From contig NC_002967.9 of NCBI RefSeq assembly GCF_000008185.1, forward strand, positions 1,984,001-2,048,000: 64,000 nucleotides of DNA. The letters run 5' to 3'. This document shows, piece after piece, positions 51,525 to 60,246 of the stretch (position 1 is its first letter; each line of letters begins with the position of its first letter). A program made the translations under genes and the position numbers. The DNA comes from Treponema denticola ATCC 35405. Lineage in GTDB: Bacteria; Spirochaetota; Spirochaetia; Treponematales; Treponemataceae. The notes under the pieces are model-generated. The model was given only the letters and a program-made list of their open reading frames with translations, was not told the origin of the DNA and made no database searches.

Positions 51525-52511
51525 TTAAAATTTTTCAAGCATTTCCTCATAATTATCAGGATAGGTATATTTTATATGATACTTCGTTCTATCAGAAATA
51601 GGCGTTGCATAATAATCGACACCCTGTCTTTTAAATTCGGCGATTATATCCTGCTTTAATTTATATTCTTTACTATCTAACGGAAACACCCAAGAATAAT
51701 CACGTAAGATATTTACAGGATATATTTTTTCTTTTCGTGATATATACAAATTCTTATCTATCATAGGGTCATAACATGCTTCAGTTATATCAGCATGGCA
51801 TTCTACTATAAGATAATGAGCAATGGTATATCTCTTCAAACGTAAAGCGAGGCTTGCAGCAGTAGTACCTGCATTTCGCCGTGCATCGATATCGGCGCCG
51901 TTATTAATCAGAAGCTCTACCAATAACTTACTATCTCCTGTAAATATTGCATTCATCAATACGGTTCTGTCACCATAAGATTCTTCAAAATATGGAATAT
52001 TCGGATCTGCACCATATTTTAATAATAGTTTCGTATATTTAATATTTTCATTCATATCAATACTTTTGCCTTTCCACCGCTTGCCAACTGCTAAATGCAG
52101 AGGCGTGTTATTTGATGCACGCTGCATAAGATCAGGATCAGCTCCGTTTTTAAGTAATATTTCTGCTGAATTATACTTACTGTTTACAATTGCCCAATAC
52201 AACAGAGGTGTACCATAAAGAGGCTCACGGTAATTTATCAATTCTTTGTTCTCAGAACAAATTTGATTTATTTTTTTTATATTTTGCGAATTAACTGCTT
52301 TTGCCAAATCCCATGCAGGAGTATTCTTAAAAATATTAATTGATATGGACGGATCAGCAGAATTAAATAAATTTCCCATCGAACCCATTATTTTTACACT
52401 TAGCCAGCCTACCGTATATAGCGTTACAGGGTTAAAAATAATAATGAGACATATAAATGAACATAATAAAATAAAAATAATTTTTGAAGTATTAGATTTC
52501 CTAATTTTCAT
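51525..52511 (-). CDS. Ankyrin-repeat protein with N-terminal membrane anchor, candidate immunity protein
   Basis: The 328-residue protein begins with one hydrophobic helix (FILLCSFICLIIIF) and has about four ankyrin units (YGTPLLYWAIVNSKYNSAEI, TPLHLAVGKR, LLKYGADPNI, LLINNGADIDARRNAGTTAA). Ankyrin proteins serve as immunity partners in several polymorphic-toxin systems. Its ATG overlaps the stop of the lipoprotein gene upstream by 11 bases, so they form one unit. The target is unknown. Confidence 0.8.
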   Translation of the reverse strand: MKIRKSNTSKIIFILLCSFICLIIIFNPVTLYTVGWLSVKIMGSMGNLFNSADPSISINIFKNTPAWDLAKAVNSQNIKKINQICSENKELINYREPLYGTPLLYWAIVNSKYNSAEILLKNGADPDLMQRASNNTPLHLAVGKRWKGKSIDMNENIKYTKLLLKYGADPNIPYFEESYGDRTVLMNAIFTGDSKLLVELLINNGADIDARRNAGTTAASLALRLKRYTIAHYLIVECHADITEACYDPMIDKNLYISRKEKIYPVNILRDYSWVFPLDSKEYKLKQDIIAEFKRQGVDYYATPISDRTKYHIKYTYPDNYEEMLEKF

Positions 52512-53622
52512 AATATTCTATCTCTCTAATTGCAGTATATGAAGCTTCAGTATCATCATCATAAAATATTTTAGCTTCGATCCAATTATCATTTTTATCA
52601 TGTTTAGTATAAACATATTTAAAATAAGCATCCGATTTTTCATCGAATTTTAATTTCCCCTCCAATAGTTTATTTCCATCATATTCTACATCATAGAATT
52701 TCCACCCCATTGAAGTAGGAAGATGCTCTATTTTACTAAGCCTCCCCATTTCATCATAATAAAATAATGCATAAGAATGAGTTTCTTTTAAATAATACTT
52801 TAAACTTTTATTAGCTCTTGCAATAAAAAAATTATTATCCATAGTATTTTTCATGTTAAGAGTTTTACTTATTCGGCCGCTTTCCAAAAGCTTTTTTCCC
52901 TTAGAATGATAAAAATAGTGATTATATTTCAAAATATTCGGATTATCTTTAATATCAATGTATTCATAAGAATACATTAATTTATCATCAATATTTTTTA
53001 ATTCATTATAAAATTCTTCACTAAATAAGATAATTTCATTATCCAATCTAAAATCATATATATTTGTTTGAAGACCAAGATCATTATATTCATTCAACTT
53101 TACTATTTTACCATCATAATATGGAGAATCTTCTACTTCAATAATTTTCTTTTGATCTTCGTCAAATAAAATTGCAGATTCTAATTGCATCAAACCTATA
53201 TCTGCAGAACTATATTTATGACCGATAAAATTTTCACCTTCCGAGGTTTCAGCATAACTTTTTAACTTTCGTTTTATTGCAGGCTCATCCCACCGGCGCC
53301 AAGAAATTATTTTCTTATATCTAAAATTTTCATTCAAATAACGGGCATCAGTTGGAAATAAAGATATATCACCAAAATTAATATCTGACGGATAATTTGT
53401 ATTATTTACAATATTAGCTCCATATGGAAAACAACTTTTTTTACCACTTCCTGAAGTATCAAATTCAATTTTCTCTTCTTTAGGAGTTTTGTCAATATTC
53501 TTAGAACTTTCAGTTATGGTATTCTGCTGAACATCATTTACAATCATCTTGCTTTCTCTTTTTGTACATGAAACCAAAAGAACCAACATAAAAATAAAAA
53601 TCATATTCCTTAAAATTTTCAT
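52501..53622 (-). CDS. Lipoprotein of a local paralogous family, member 1
   Basis: The 373-residue protein has a lipobox LLVSC with Cys19 after the signal MKILRNMIFIFMLVLLVS, almost identical to the start of member 3 at 55678-56640. Its C-terminus ends in DNWIEAKIFYDDDTEASYTA and REIEYYEN, matching members 2 and 3 (FGNWLEADIHYN; FGNWIEMQIFHG). It contains YD-like segments (YYDEMGRLSKIE). It is preceded by a relic of a C39-like toxin tail at 53644-53685, suggesting it was the immunity or companion gene of a lost RHS toxin. GGGAGG lies 6-7 bases before ATG. Confidence 0.75.
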   Translation of the reverse strand: MKILRNMIFIFMLVLLVSCTKRESKMIVNDVQQNTITESSKNIDKTPKEEKIEFDTSGSGKKSCFPYGANIVNNTNYPSDINFGDISLFPTDARYLNENFRYKKIISWRRWDEPAIKRKLKSYAETSEGENFIGHKYSSADIGLMQLESAILFDEDQKKIIEVEDSPYYDGKIVKLNEYNDLGLQTNIYDFRLDNEIILFSEEFYNELKNIDDKLMYSYEYIDIKDNPNILKYNHYFYHSKGKKLLESGRISKTLNMKNTMDNNFFIARANKSLKYYLKETHSYALFYYDEMGRLSKIEHLPTSMGWKFYDVEYDGNKLLEGKLKFDEKSDAYFKYVYTKHDKNDNWIEAKIFYDDDTEASYTAIREIEYYEN

Positions 53623-53625
53623 TAT

Positions 53626-53645
53626 TTAGCCTCCCTTAATAAGTT
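53626..53645 (-). promoter_or_regulatory. Ribosome-binding region corresponding to an element-free site
   Basis: On the minus strand it reads TTATTAAGGGAGG, then CTAAATA before ATG. In the paralogous cassette the same words are split by the 157-bp element copy C (56654-56810), leaving TTATTAAGGAGG on one side and GGGAGACTAAATA on the other. Confidence 0.7.
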
Positions 53646-53685
53646 ATTCGGATAAAAATGGAACAGTTTTTACCTTTTCTATAAA
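53644..53685 (-). pseudogene. Relic tail of a C39-like RHS toxin
   Basis: Minus-strand codons read FIEKVKTVPFLSE and stop, against KIEKVKTVPFLPE at the end of the intact gene at 56824. The bases after the stop are also the same. Upstream the frame has a stop and is not recognisable, so only the last codons remain. Confidence 0.7.
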
Positions 53686-53691
53686 TCAATT

Positions 53692-53880
53692 TTTGAAATT
53701 AAATTAAAAATTGCGTTTTCATTAAATAAAATTATATTTTTAGGTTTCTCTAACATAAAAATAGATCTTTCTAAACACAATTTATCACCAATATGAACTG
53801 AAAAACAATATTTATCAAAAGATTTATAATTATAGATTTTGAAAATATACCTATAAAATATTCTATGATAATCTTAAAGC
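53692..53880 (-). other. Gap with an open but startless frame
   Basis: A 64-codon minus-strand frame (DYHRIFYRYIFKIYNY near its beginning, IFNLISKIDL at its end) follows a stop and has GGAGG just before it but no ATG, GTG or TTG at its head. It may be a decayed small immunity gene. Nothing else is seen in this 291-base gap beyond the relic tail at its edge. Confidence 0.3.
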
Positions 53881-53913
53881 CTCCTTAGAAATAAAATATA
53901 AGTTAATCAACTG

Positions 53914-54984
53914 TCATTCATAATACTCAAAATCACGGAAAATAGTAAACGAACAATTTTCATCGTTGTTATAATGAATGTCCGCCTCAAGCCAGTTTCC
54001 GAAGCTATCATATTTTTTATAAACGGTTTTTATTACAGAATTTCCATCATCATATTTACTTTCAATTAATTTGCCGTTTTTATATTTTGCATCAAAAAAT
54101 TTTTCCTTTACTTTATTATTTGCAGTTTGCACTGCTTCAAGTATTTGTTCATTCTCATTATATAAAAACTTCCATACACCATTCTCATCTTTTATTTCTT
54201 CAAGCCGATTATTTATTAAAAAAACTTTTTGATTATTATAAAAAAAATAATCTTCAGTTTTTCCTTCTTTTATTGTAGAAATTAAATCTTTTTTTCCGTC
54301 AGAGTGAACATAATAAGATTTACATTCTAATACATCGTTTGTTTTATTTATGGGAGTATACTCCTTTGAACCTTCCTGCGTTATAATACAGTTTTCAGCC
54401 TTTTGATCATACTCAGCGCTGTAAGGAATTAAATCAATTTCAGGAATATACCTGCTATATGAAGCAGTACATCTATGATATGAGTCATACTTATATAGAG
54501 TTTCCATTTGCCCGCCTTCACCGTAAAGGATAGGTTCTATACTTGATACAAGGCATCCGTTTTCATCATACTTGTAGCCTGCAACAAGCAGCTTTTTTCC
54601 TGTATTATCTTTTGTATAAGACTGACCGCCCATCTCTCCTCCTTCAGCATAACTTTGAAGCAATTTATCCATTCCGTATTCGGTATATACCTTCCATATA
54701 ATCAAGGTTTTATACTTTACCCCATGTTTAGTATAACTGTATGATGAAGGGAGAAAATTACTGTTACGTCCCTTAGGTATAAAAGAATTCCAATCAAGTA
54801 AAAAGCTTCTTTCATAAAATTTGTCTTTATCAAAATCGGCAACCTGCTTTGAAATTTCTTTTTCAGTATTACTTATAATTACTTCAGTTTTTTTAGAAAC
54901 TGTACCTGAAAGTTTTTTTTCATCACTTTTTTTGCATGAAAAAAACAAAGCAAAAACCATTAATAAAATATATAGTTTTTTCAT
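53914..54984 (-). CDS. Lipoprotein of a local paralogous family, member 2
   Basis: The start ending at 54984 (MKKLYILLMVFALFFSC) is preferred over an upstream TTG. Cys17 is the lipobox Cys. The 356-residue protein shares the C-terminal signature FGNWLEADIHYN and FRDFEYYE with members 1 and 3, and contains YD-like segments such as YKYDSYHRCTASYSRY. GAGGA precedes ATG. It is in a toxin-immunity array; its own toxin is not recognisable next to it. It could equally be a surface lipoprotein family expanded by duplication. Confidence 0.75.
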   Translation of the reverse strand: MKKLYILLMVFALFFSCKKSDEKKLSGTVSKKTEVIISNTEKEISKQVADFDKDKFYERSFLLDWNSFIPKGRNSNFLPSSYSYTKHGVKYKTLIIWKVYTEYGMDKLLQSYAEGGEMGGQSYTKDNTGKKLLVAGYKYDENGCLVSSIEPILYGEGGQMETLYKYDSYHRCTASYSRYIPEIDLIPYSAEYDQKAENCIITQEGSKEYTPINKTNDVLECKSYYVHSDGKKDLISTIKEGKTEDYFFYNNQKVFLINNRLEEIKDENGVWKFLYNENEQILEAVQTANNKVKEKFFDAKYKNGKLIESKYDDGNSVIKTVYKKYDSFGNWLEADIHYNNDENCSFTIFRDFEYYE

Positions 54985-55112
54985 AATCAATCCTCACTCC
55001 GACTAATCATAAGATACGGCTATTCTATCAAAAATTAATGAGATAGTACAGCCTTTTACTTCTTTTTCTGAAAAACTTCTTCATTTTATTAATAGTATTT
55101 ATAAATAACTCA

Positions 55113-55487
55113 TCATTCCTCTATTATTCGTAAATAAAAAAATGTACAAAAGGCAGCTGAAACTATTCCTAAACCGACAAAACTCCACATATATCTATTA
55201 AAACCGGTCGTATTAAAAATAATAAATAAATATACAAGTAAATATATAAACCCTAAAACAAGCATAAAAATTTGGAGCCCAAAAGTATTTTTTATATAAT
55301 TAAACAAAGTCTTTTTACCGAAAATAAGCATTCCAAAATGTATCAACAGCATCCATGAATATATGCGTAACATAAATAACATATCATCCATTTTATATTT
55401 ATTTATTATTGCATAAATAATTAAATAAATATAAGTAACTGATAAATAAATAAACAGCATATAAATATATTTTTTTGAGCGAGTCAT
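55113..55487 (-). CDS. Small four-helix membrane protein, candidate immunity protein
   Basis: The 124-residue protein has four hydrophobic helices and ends FFYLRIIEE. AAGGAG lies in the last codons of the relic gene upstream, whose stop abuts its ATG. That coupling indicates an original toxin-immunity pair in which the toxin has been truncated. Confidence 0.7.
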   Translation of the reverse strand: MTRSKKYIYMLFIYLSVTYIYLIIYAIINKYKMDDMLFMLRIYSWMLLIHFGMLIFGKKTLFNYIKNTFGLQIFMLVLGFIYLLVYLFIIFNTTGFNRYMWSFVGLGIVSAAFCTFFYLRIIEE

Positions 55488-55574
55488 TTACATTATCTCC
55501 TTAATCGTTTTTAACATTTCTTGTTTGATATCATCAGGAATTGTATCAATATTTTTAATACTATCAATAAGCAG
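55488..55574 (-). pseudogene. Relic C-terminus of a gene upstream of a membrane protein
   Basis: The minus-strand frame reads LLIDSIKNIDTIPDDIKQEM, then LKTIKEIM and stop, directly before ATG of the 124-residue protein. A stop lies just upstream in frame, so only the last 28 codons survive. The bases 55575-55677 contain A+T-rich sequence with no recognisable feature. Confidence 0.45.
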
Positions 55575-55677
55575 TTAAATAATTTACATCAATAAATTTT
55601 CTATTCAAGAAAATTTTTTTTCATTTATTTATCTATTCTAAAATACTTAATATTGTTTTTTAGATAATATTAGGTAT

Positions 55678-56640
55678 TTATTTATAATATTTTATTTCAC
55701 GGATAATAGTATCTGTAAAATCAGTATTATCTCCATGAAATATTTGCATCTCTATCCAATTTCCAAATTTGTCGTATCTGATAAATTTATACCGTGATTT
55801 TGATTTTCCAAATACATTTATGCATCGCACCAACTCACCTTTTTCATATTCCATTTTTATAGATTCATATCCTACTCCTGCATGAGAAATTCCTATCTCG
55901 GATAAAAAAGTATTATTAGCATATTTAAATATCCATTTTTTATCAGGAGTATTAATTTTTGTGATTTGATTATTTTCAAAATAAAATTCATTGTCATTAA
56001 AAAAATAAATATTTTCTTTTTTACCTGATCTAACTATATTTATTTCTCTCTTATCTCCATTTTTATCAGCTTTATATATTTTTGCTTCTAATATATTATC
56101 TGATTGTTTTACCGGAGCGTACTCAATAACTATCATACTCGTAAGTTTCTTAACATAAGAGTCTTCATAGATTTCTATCTTTTCTATAGGACGATTATAT
56201 TTATCATATTTGATACTCTCATATATATATCCGGCAACCGTCTTTCTTTTTTCATATATATAATTACCGTAATAATCATAATGTCTTTCAAAAATAAATT
56301 CTCGCTTACCTAAATTTTCCAATTTAGGTATTTCCCCTGAACTCTCACCATATTTTTCATAATCAGATATAGCCTCTCTCAGTGCCCATTCACTTTTTAT
56401 AACATATACAAAAATAGACTCAGGTTTTTTTGTAAGATAAGCTAAATCATACGGAATTAAATCATTATTTTTTAATTCTTTTATTAGAAAGCCACGGTCA
56501 TAAATATCATCATCCTTTTTTGAATCTAGGTTTATATTATTTAAAATCTTACTATTATCTAATTCATTGTTTTCTCTTTTTGTACATGAAACCAAAAGAA
56601 CCAACATAAAAATAAAAATCATATTCCTTAACATTTTCAT
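55678..56640 (-). CDS. Lipoprotein of a local paralogous family, member 3
   Basis: The 320-residue protein has the lipobox LLVSC with Cys19 and a signal peptide nearly identical to member 1. The C-terminal FGNWIEMQIFHGDNTDFT and REIKYYK match the family signature. It has YD-like motifs (FERHYDYYGNYIYEKRK, YDKYNRPIEKIE). It follows the C39-like RHS gene, separated by element copy C. The position suggests it is the immunity or surface partner of that toxin, though a lipoprotein could instead act in self-recognition or adhesion. Confidence 0.75.
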   Translation of the reverse strand: MKMLRNMIFIFMLVLLVSCTKRENNELDNSKILNNINLDSKKDDDIYDRGFLIKELKNNDLIPYDLAYLTKKPESIFVYVIKSEWALREAISDYEKYGESSGEIPKLENLGKREFIFERHYDYYGNYIYEKRKTVAGYIYESIKYDKYNRPIEKIEIYEDSYVKKLTSMIVIEYAPVKQSDNILEAKIYKADKNGDKREINIVRSGKKENIYFFNDNEFYFENNQITKINTPDKKWIFKYANNTFLSEIGISHAGVGYESIKMEYEKGELVRCINVFGKSKSRYKFIRYDKFGNWIEMQIFHGDNTDFTDTIIREIKYYK

Positions 56641-56653
56641 TATTTAGTCTCCC

Positions 56654-56810
56654 ATAAAAACTTTTTGCAGGAAGCCTCAGCTTCCGAAAAAAGTTTTTTC
56701 CGTGCTTTTGCAACGAAGTGAAAAAGCACATATAATAATGCGACGTTTGCCGAAAGGCAAACTCGGCAGATAAATAGAGAGGCACCATTTGTGCCGAACT
56801 GTTTATCATA
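56654..56810 (-). repeat. Structured dispersed element, copy C
   Basis: In the direction of the genes it starts TATGATAAACAGTTCGGCA and ends TGCAAAAAGTTTTTAT. Stems: GGCAC/GTGCC with GATAAACAG-like ends, GTTTGCC/GGCAAAC, TGCTTTT/AAAAGCA, GAAAAAACTTTTTTC and GGAAGC/GCTTCC. It is bounded by AAGGAGG on the toxin side and GGGAGAC on the lipoprotein side. A paralogous cassette 3 kb away lacks it. Confidence 0.88.
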
Positions 56811-56823
56811 CCTCCTTAATAAG

Positions 56824-59800
56824 TTATTCGGGTAAAAATGGAACAGTTTTTACCTTTTCTATCTTAAATATATCAATACGGATTATAGCTGAAGAATCCG
56901 TTATGATATCATTAACAACCGTTGACGGTAAATATCCTTTTTCTGAGGTGTTATTAATTTTGATGGTATAATTATCTTCAGTATCCACAATAATTCCATC
57001 AGAATTCATGTTGACAGTATGGCCTCCATACTTATTTGAAACTCTAATGGTAATAGCATATAAGTCTTCTGATTTGCTTAGTTTTTCCAATTCGCTACCA
57101 TATTCATTTAAGCTAATATTATTTAATGATTTATAAAATGACATTTTATATTCACTTAGAATAGATATGGAATTTACTAATTTGGAAGCAGTAGGAGAGT
57201 TAAATATTAAATTTTTGTTATTTCCATCATAAATATCCTTCTTAAGAGCCAATGAATTAGCGTTTTGTAATGTACGTTCACCAATAGCACTTATCGCATT
57301 TGCAATTCTAGTATATGCTGTTAAAACACAGCCATGTGAAGCAATTGTAGTATTACCCTTACCTAAGGGATCTTCTTCTCCGTTTTCTTGAACCAAAGTC
57401 GTACTAACATCCAGTATTTTTTCTCCATTCGGATCCACATACTTCACCGGGTTATTCCCCGCATAATGATAAACATGTAAATTTACCGTGTTGTATATAC
57501 CTCCCATTCCGGGCAGGTTCTCGTTGTGTTTTTTAGCTTCGTCATTTACCGGAGCTTGCGGAATATACTCACCTAACGCAGGATCTCCACTCAACCATCT
57601 CGAATATTTCGGGTCTAAATACCTCGCACCATAATAGTACAGTCCAGTCTCTTCATCCAGTTCCTTGCCGGTAAACCTAAACGGTAACTTATCTATCCCC
57701 GGTGCAGTCTCTTCAATCCAGAGTTCTCCGTAAGGCGTGTATTCTATGTGTTCATACTGCTCTCCTTTAGCATTTGTTATAAACTGTGCACTTTGCAGAT
57801 GATCTGCATGATAATAATATCTTTTTTCTGTCTGCTCGGTTGTGTCGCCGTGGTTGTCTGCGTGCGTCATTGCAGTTACTAATCTTGAGTTTCCGACAAA
57901 GATGTGTTTGCTTACTCGTAATCCATGTTCGTGATTAGGTTCATGGGCAACTTGGTGTACGGAGTAAAAGTTATTGAAATAAAGAGTTTCGCTATTACTC
58001 TGTTGAGTAAACTTTAAGGCTCTCTGTCCGTCATCTCCGTAGCGGTATATTACGGTGTTTAACTTATCGTCTGATTTTATCAATAGGTTGCGTTCATTCC
58101 ATGTATAATCTCTTCTGTAGCCTCCTGTAGGTGTAGTACTTGTTGTGCCTCCGCTTTCTAGGTTTGCAGGGTCATCTTCAGGGGGTTCTAGGTCAAAGCC
58201 GTAATCTACTCCGTATACGTCATGTTCTGCAAAGTAGGAATAGGTAAAGGTAAGCTCTTCTTTGTCGCTGAACTTTCCGTCTTTTTCTGCAGTGATGTTG
58301 CCGTTGGCGTCGTAGCGATAGTATCGGGTTCCGGCTCTTATTAAGCGGTGTGCATATTTACTGTCATACTCATAATCCAGTTCATAGTTTAGTTTTGTGT
58401 CATCCGTAGTTCCTATTGAGCCTCCGGGAAGGTTTGTGGTGCTGCTCTTATTCGTCATGTTCCCTATTATGTCGAAGGCAAAGGTTTGTCTGTATTTATT
58501 TGTGTATAAGGGATTTGAAGGATGCGGGTTATCGGGGTTAGGGTTTATTCCTCCGTATTGTTTGTGCGTGCCTTCGGCTTTTATAAGTTGGTACAAATTG
58601 TCATAACTGTAGCTTTGACTTGTTTCATATTTGCTTGAAGTATTTATATAGCCTTCTACATTCCCTACTGCATCAAAGTTATAGTTTATTTTTTGGAATA
58701 CCAAATTCTTATCTTTGTTTTCTGTCTTTATGTCTTTTAGCCAACGCCGTGCAGGGTCGTAAGTATATCTTGTTTCTACTCCGTTTCCGTATTTGATGTA
58801 GACTCTCTGACCGTGTTCATCGTATAAGATATTGTCTACATACCTATAGGTTTCTATTCCTTTTTTACCTATAACTCCTTTTAATTGTCCGCCCTTGTCG
58901 TAGTTGTAAGTCAGCACTTCTCCGTCAGGGTAGCTTATGCTTTGCATTCGGCCTAAGTAATCGGCTTCATAGTTAAACACGGCAGTTACGGGTTTTTGAA
59001 ATTCTCTGCCCCTCTTTATTGTCCGTGTTTCTACCTTTACCTCGTTTAGTAGGCCGTAGCTGTACATTGTCTCTCCCGTTTCATCTTTTTTGCGGATTAC
59101 CTCTCCCGCTCCTTTTTCTCCCGCTGCTCCGTATTCATATTCTACATCTTCACTAAAAGGATAGTCTATTTTTATTATTCTGTCCAGTCCGTCGTATTCA
59201 TATTTTATTGACGCTAATTTTGATCTTAATACGGAGTCGTTTTCATACTCAAGTCTTCCTTTATCGTCATAGTTCCATTCTTTTCTTCCCATATCAAGGC
59301 TTTCTAAACTTATGCGCCTTCCGAGCATGTCATAGTTTACTGCCAATAAGTTGTCTTTAGCGTCGTAGGCTTTTAACATTTCTCCTAATACCGAATATTC
59401 GTATCGGGCTTTGGTTAGTAAGGTATTGTTTTTATCACGTCTTTCTACTTCTTTTATGTTTCCTCTTATATCTTTTTTACTGATGTTTATGTTTTCTTTA
59501 GGGTCGGTTGTTTTTGTTATTTGTAAGGAAGAATCTATCAAGTATTCATTACGCTGTATGTTTCCGTCGGGAAGGGTTGTTTTTATTACGCGGCCTAGTC
59601 CGTCATATTCATAACTTGTAGGATGTTTTAATTCGTTTAATTTTTCATATAAAAGGATTTGGCTTGAGCTTCCGCTTAATTCATTTTGTATATCTCCTCC
59701 ATAGAACACAGGCTGTCCTTCTCCTTTTTTTCTTCCGTCTTCATCATAATAAACCGCTCCCGAAACATTCCAGCCTGTTTGGGTTTGGTAATCGGTTCCG

Positions 59801-59862
59801 TCTATGTATACTTCTCCTTCTTTGGCTGTGTAGTTTATGCGTCCTAGACCGTCGTGGATTAC
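56824..59862 (-). CDS. RHS/YD-repeat protein fragment with C39-like cysteine-peptidase C-terminus
   Basis: The frame from 59862 reads HDGLGRINYTAKEGEVYIDG and runs through YD repeats and an RHS core (FRFTGKELDEETGLYYYGAR, YLDPKYSRWLSGDPAL) to a C-terminal domain of about 200 residues. That domain begins after KYVDPNGEK and holds SHGCVLTAYTRIANAI (Cys at about 57330), YGGHTVNMNSDGIIVDTEDN (His at about 57020) and a late Asp, in the order of C39/papain-like peptidases. The frame stays open upstream into repeat element copy 3, so the true RHS N-terminus is missing and the start is unknown. The gene is 5'-truncated relative to the next RHS gene and may be a silent donor. Confidence 0.85.
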   Translation of the reverse strand, partial: VIHDGLGRINYTAKEGEVYIDGTDYQTQTGWNVSGAVYYDEDGRKKGEGQPVFYGGDIQNELSGSSSQILLYEKLNELKHPTSYEYDGLGRVIKTTLPDGNIQRNEYLIDSSLQITKTTDPKENINISKKDIRGNIKEVERRDKNNTLLTKARYEYSVLGEMLKAYDAKDNLLAVNYDMLGRRISLESLDMGRKEWNYDDKGRLEYENDSVLRSKLASIKYEYDGLDRIIKIDYPFSEDVEYEYGAAGEKGAGEVIRKKDETGETMYSYGLLNEVKVETRTIKRGREFQKPVTAVFNYEADYLGRMQSISYPDGEVLTYNYDKGGQLKGVIGKKGIETYRYVDNILYDEHGQRVYIKYGNGVETRYTYDPARRWLKDIKTENKDKNLVFQKINYNFDAVGNVEGYINTSSKYETSQSYSYDNLYQLIKAEGTHKQYGGINPNPDNPHPSNPLYTNKYRQTFAFDIIGNMTNKSSTTNLPGGSIGTTDDTKLNYELDYEYDSKYAHRLIRAGTRYYRYDANGNITAEKDGKFSDKEELTFTYSYFAEHDVYGVDYGFDLEPPEDDPANLESGGTTSTTPTGGYRRDYTWNERNLLIKSDDKLNTVIYRYGDDGQRALKFTQQSNSETLYFNNFYSVHQVAHEPNHEHGLRVSKHIFVGNSRLVTAMTHADNHGDTTEQTEKRYYYHADHLQSAQFITNAKGEQYEHIEYTPYGELWIEETAPGIDKLPFRFTGKELDEETGLYYYGARYLDPKYSRWLSGDPALGEYIPQAPVNDEAKKHNENLPGMGGIYNTVNLHVYHYAGNNPVKYVDPNGEKILDVSTTLVQENGEEDPLGKGNTTIASHGCVLTAYTRIANAISAIGERTLQNANSLALKKDIYDGNNKNLIFNSPTASKLVNSISILSEYKMSFYKSLNNISLNEYGSELEKLSKSEDLYAITIRVSNKYGGHTVNMNSDGIIVDTEDNYTIKINNTSEKGYLPSTVVNDIITDSSAIIRIDIFKIEKVKTVPFLPE

Positions 59863-59864
59863 CT

Positions 59865-59987
59865 CTTTTGAAAATATGCGGGCATCTCCTGCGTCGCTAC
59901 GCAAAAATAAATGCTCGACGTATACCCGATACGCCTCCGCTTTATTTTTACTAGGCTCCTTGTATCTGCTCCACCTATTTTCAAAAG
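59865..59987 (+). repeat. Dispersed 122-123 bp structured element, copy 3
   Basis: The outer stem CTTTTGAAAATA/TATTTTCAAAAG matches copy 2. The inner stem AAAAATAAA/TTTATTTTT encloses CGACGTATACCCGATACG. It is joined directly to the truncated RHS core. Confidence 0.85.
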
Positions 59988-60245
59988 TCCTGTCAGTGGG
60001 ACTGTTTAATAATAACTTTCTTTTGGCGGACTGCCAGTATTTGTGTACCATCAATACACTATAAAAGTACACAAATACCGACACCGCGCTTTTCAGGGCT
60101 ACGCTATCGCTTCGGTATCTTTCCGCAGAAATTACTGCGGAAAGATGTACAGCAAAAGCAATTTTTATAAATTGCTTTTGCTCCCTTGCAATCGCTGTCC
60201 GAGAAAAGAGATAGTTTGGTTGTATACGACAATAACTAATCTTCA
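59988..60245 (+). repeat. Tail segment of the composite repeat, copy 3
   Basis: It contains TATTTGTGTAC/GTACACAAATA (60039-60049 and 60068-60078), ATCTTTCCGCAG/CTGCGGAAAGAT (60117-60146) and AGCAAAAGCAATTT/AAATTGCTTTTGCT (60151-60182), all perfect. The frame through it is open but repeat-derived. No separate gene is seen. Confidence 0.7.
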
Positions 60246-60246
60246 T

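Noticed and set aside
56824-60246. The full 1,140-codon frame as one RHS protein
   Set aside because: The first 128 codons are read from repeat element copy 3 and its tail, and share only repeat words with 51297-51482; they are not RHS sequence.
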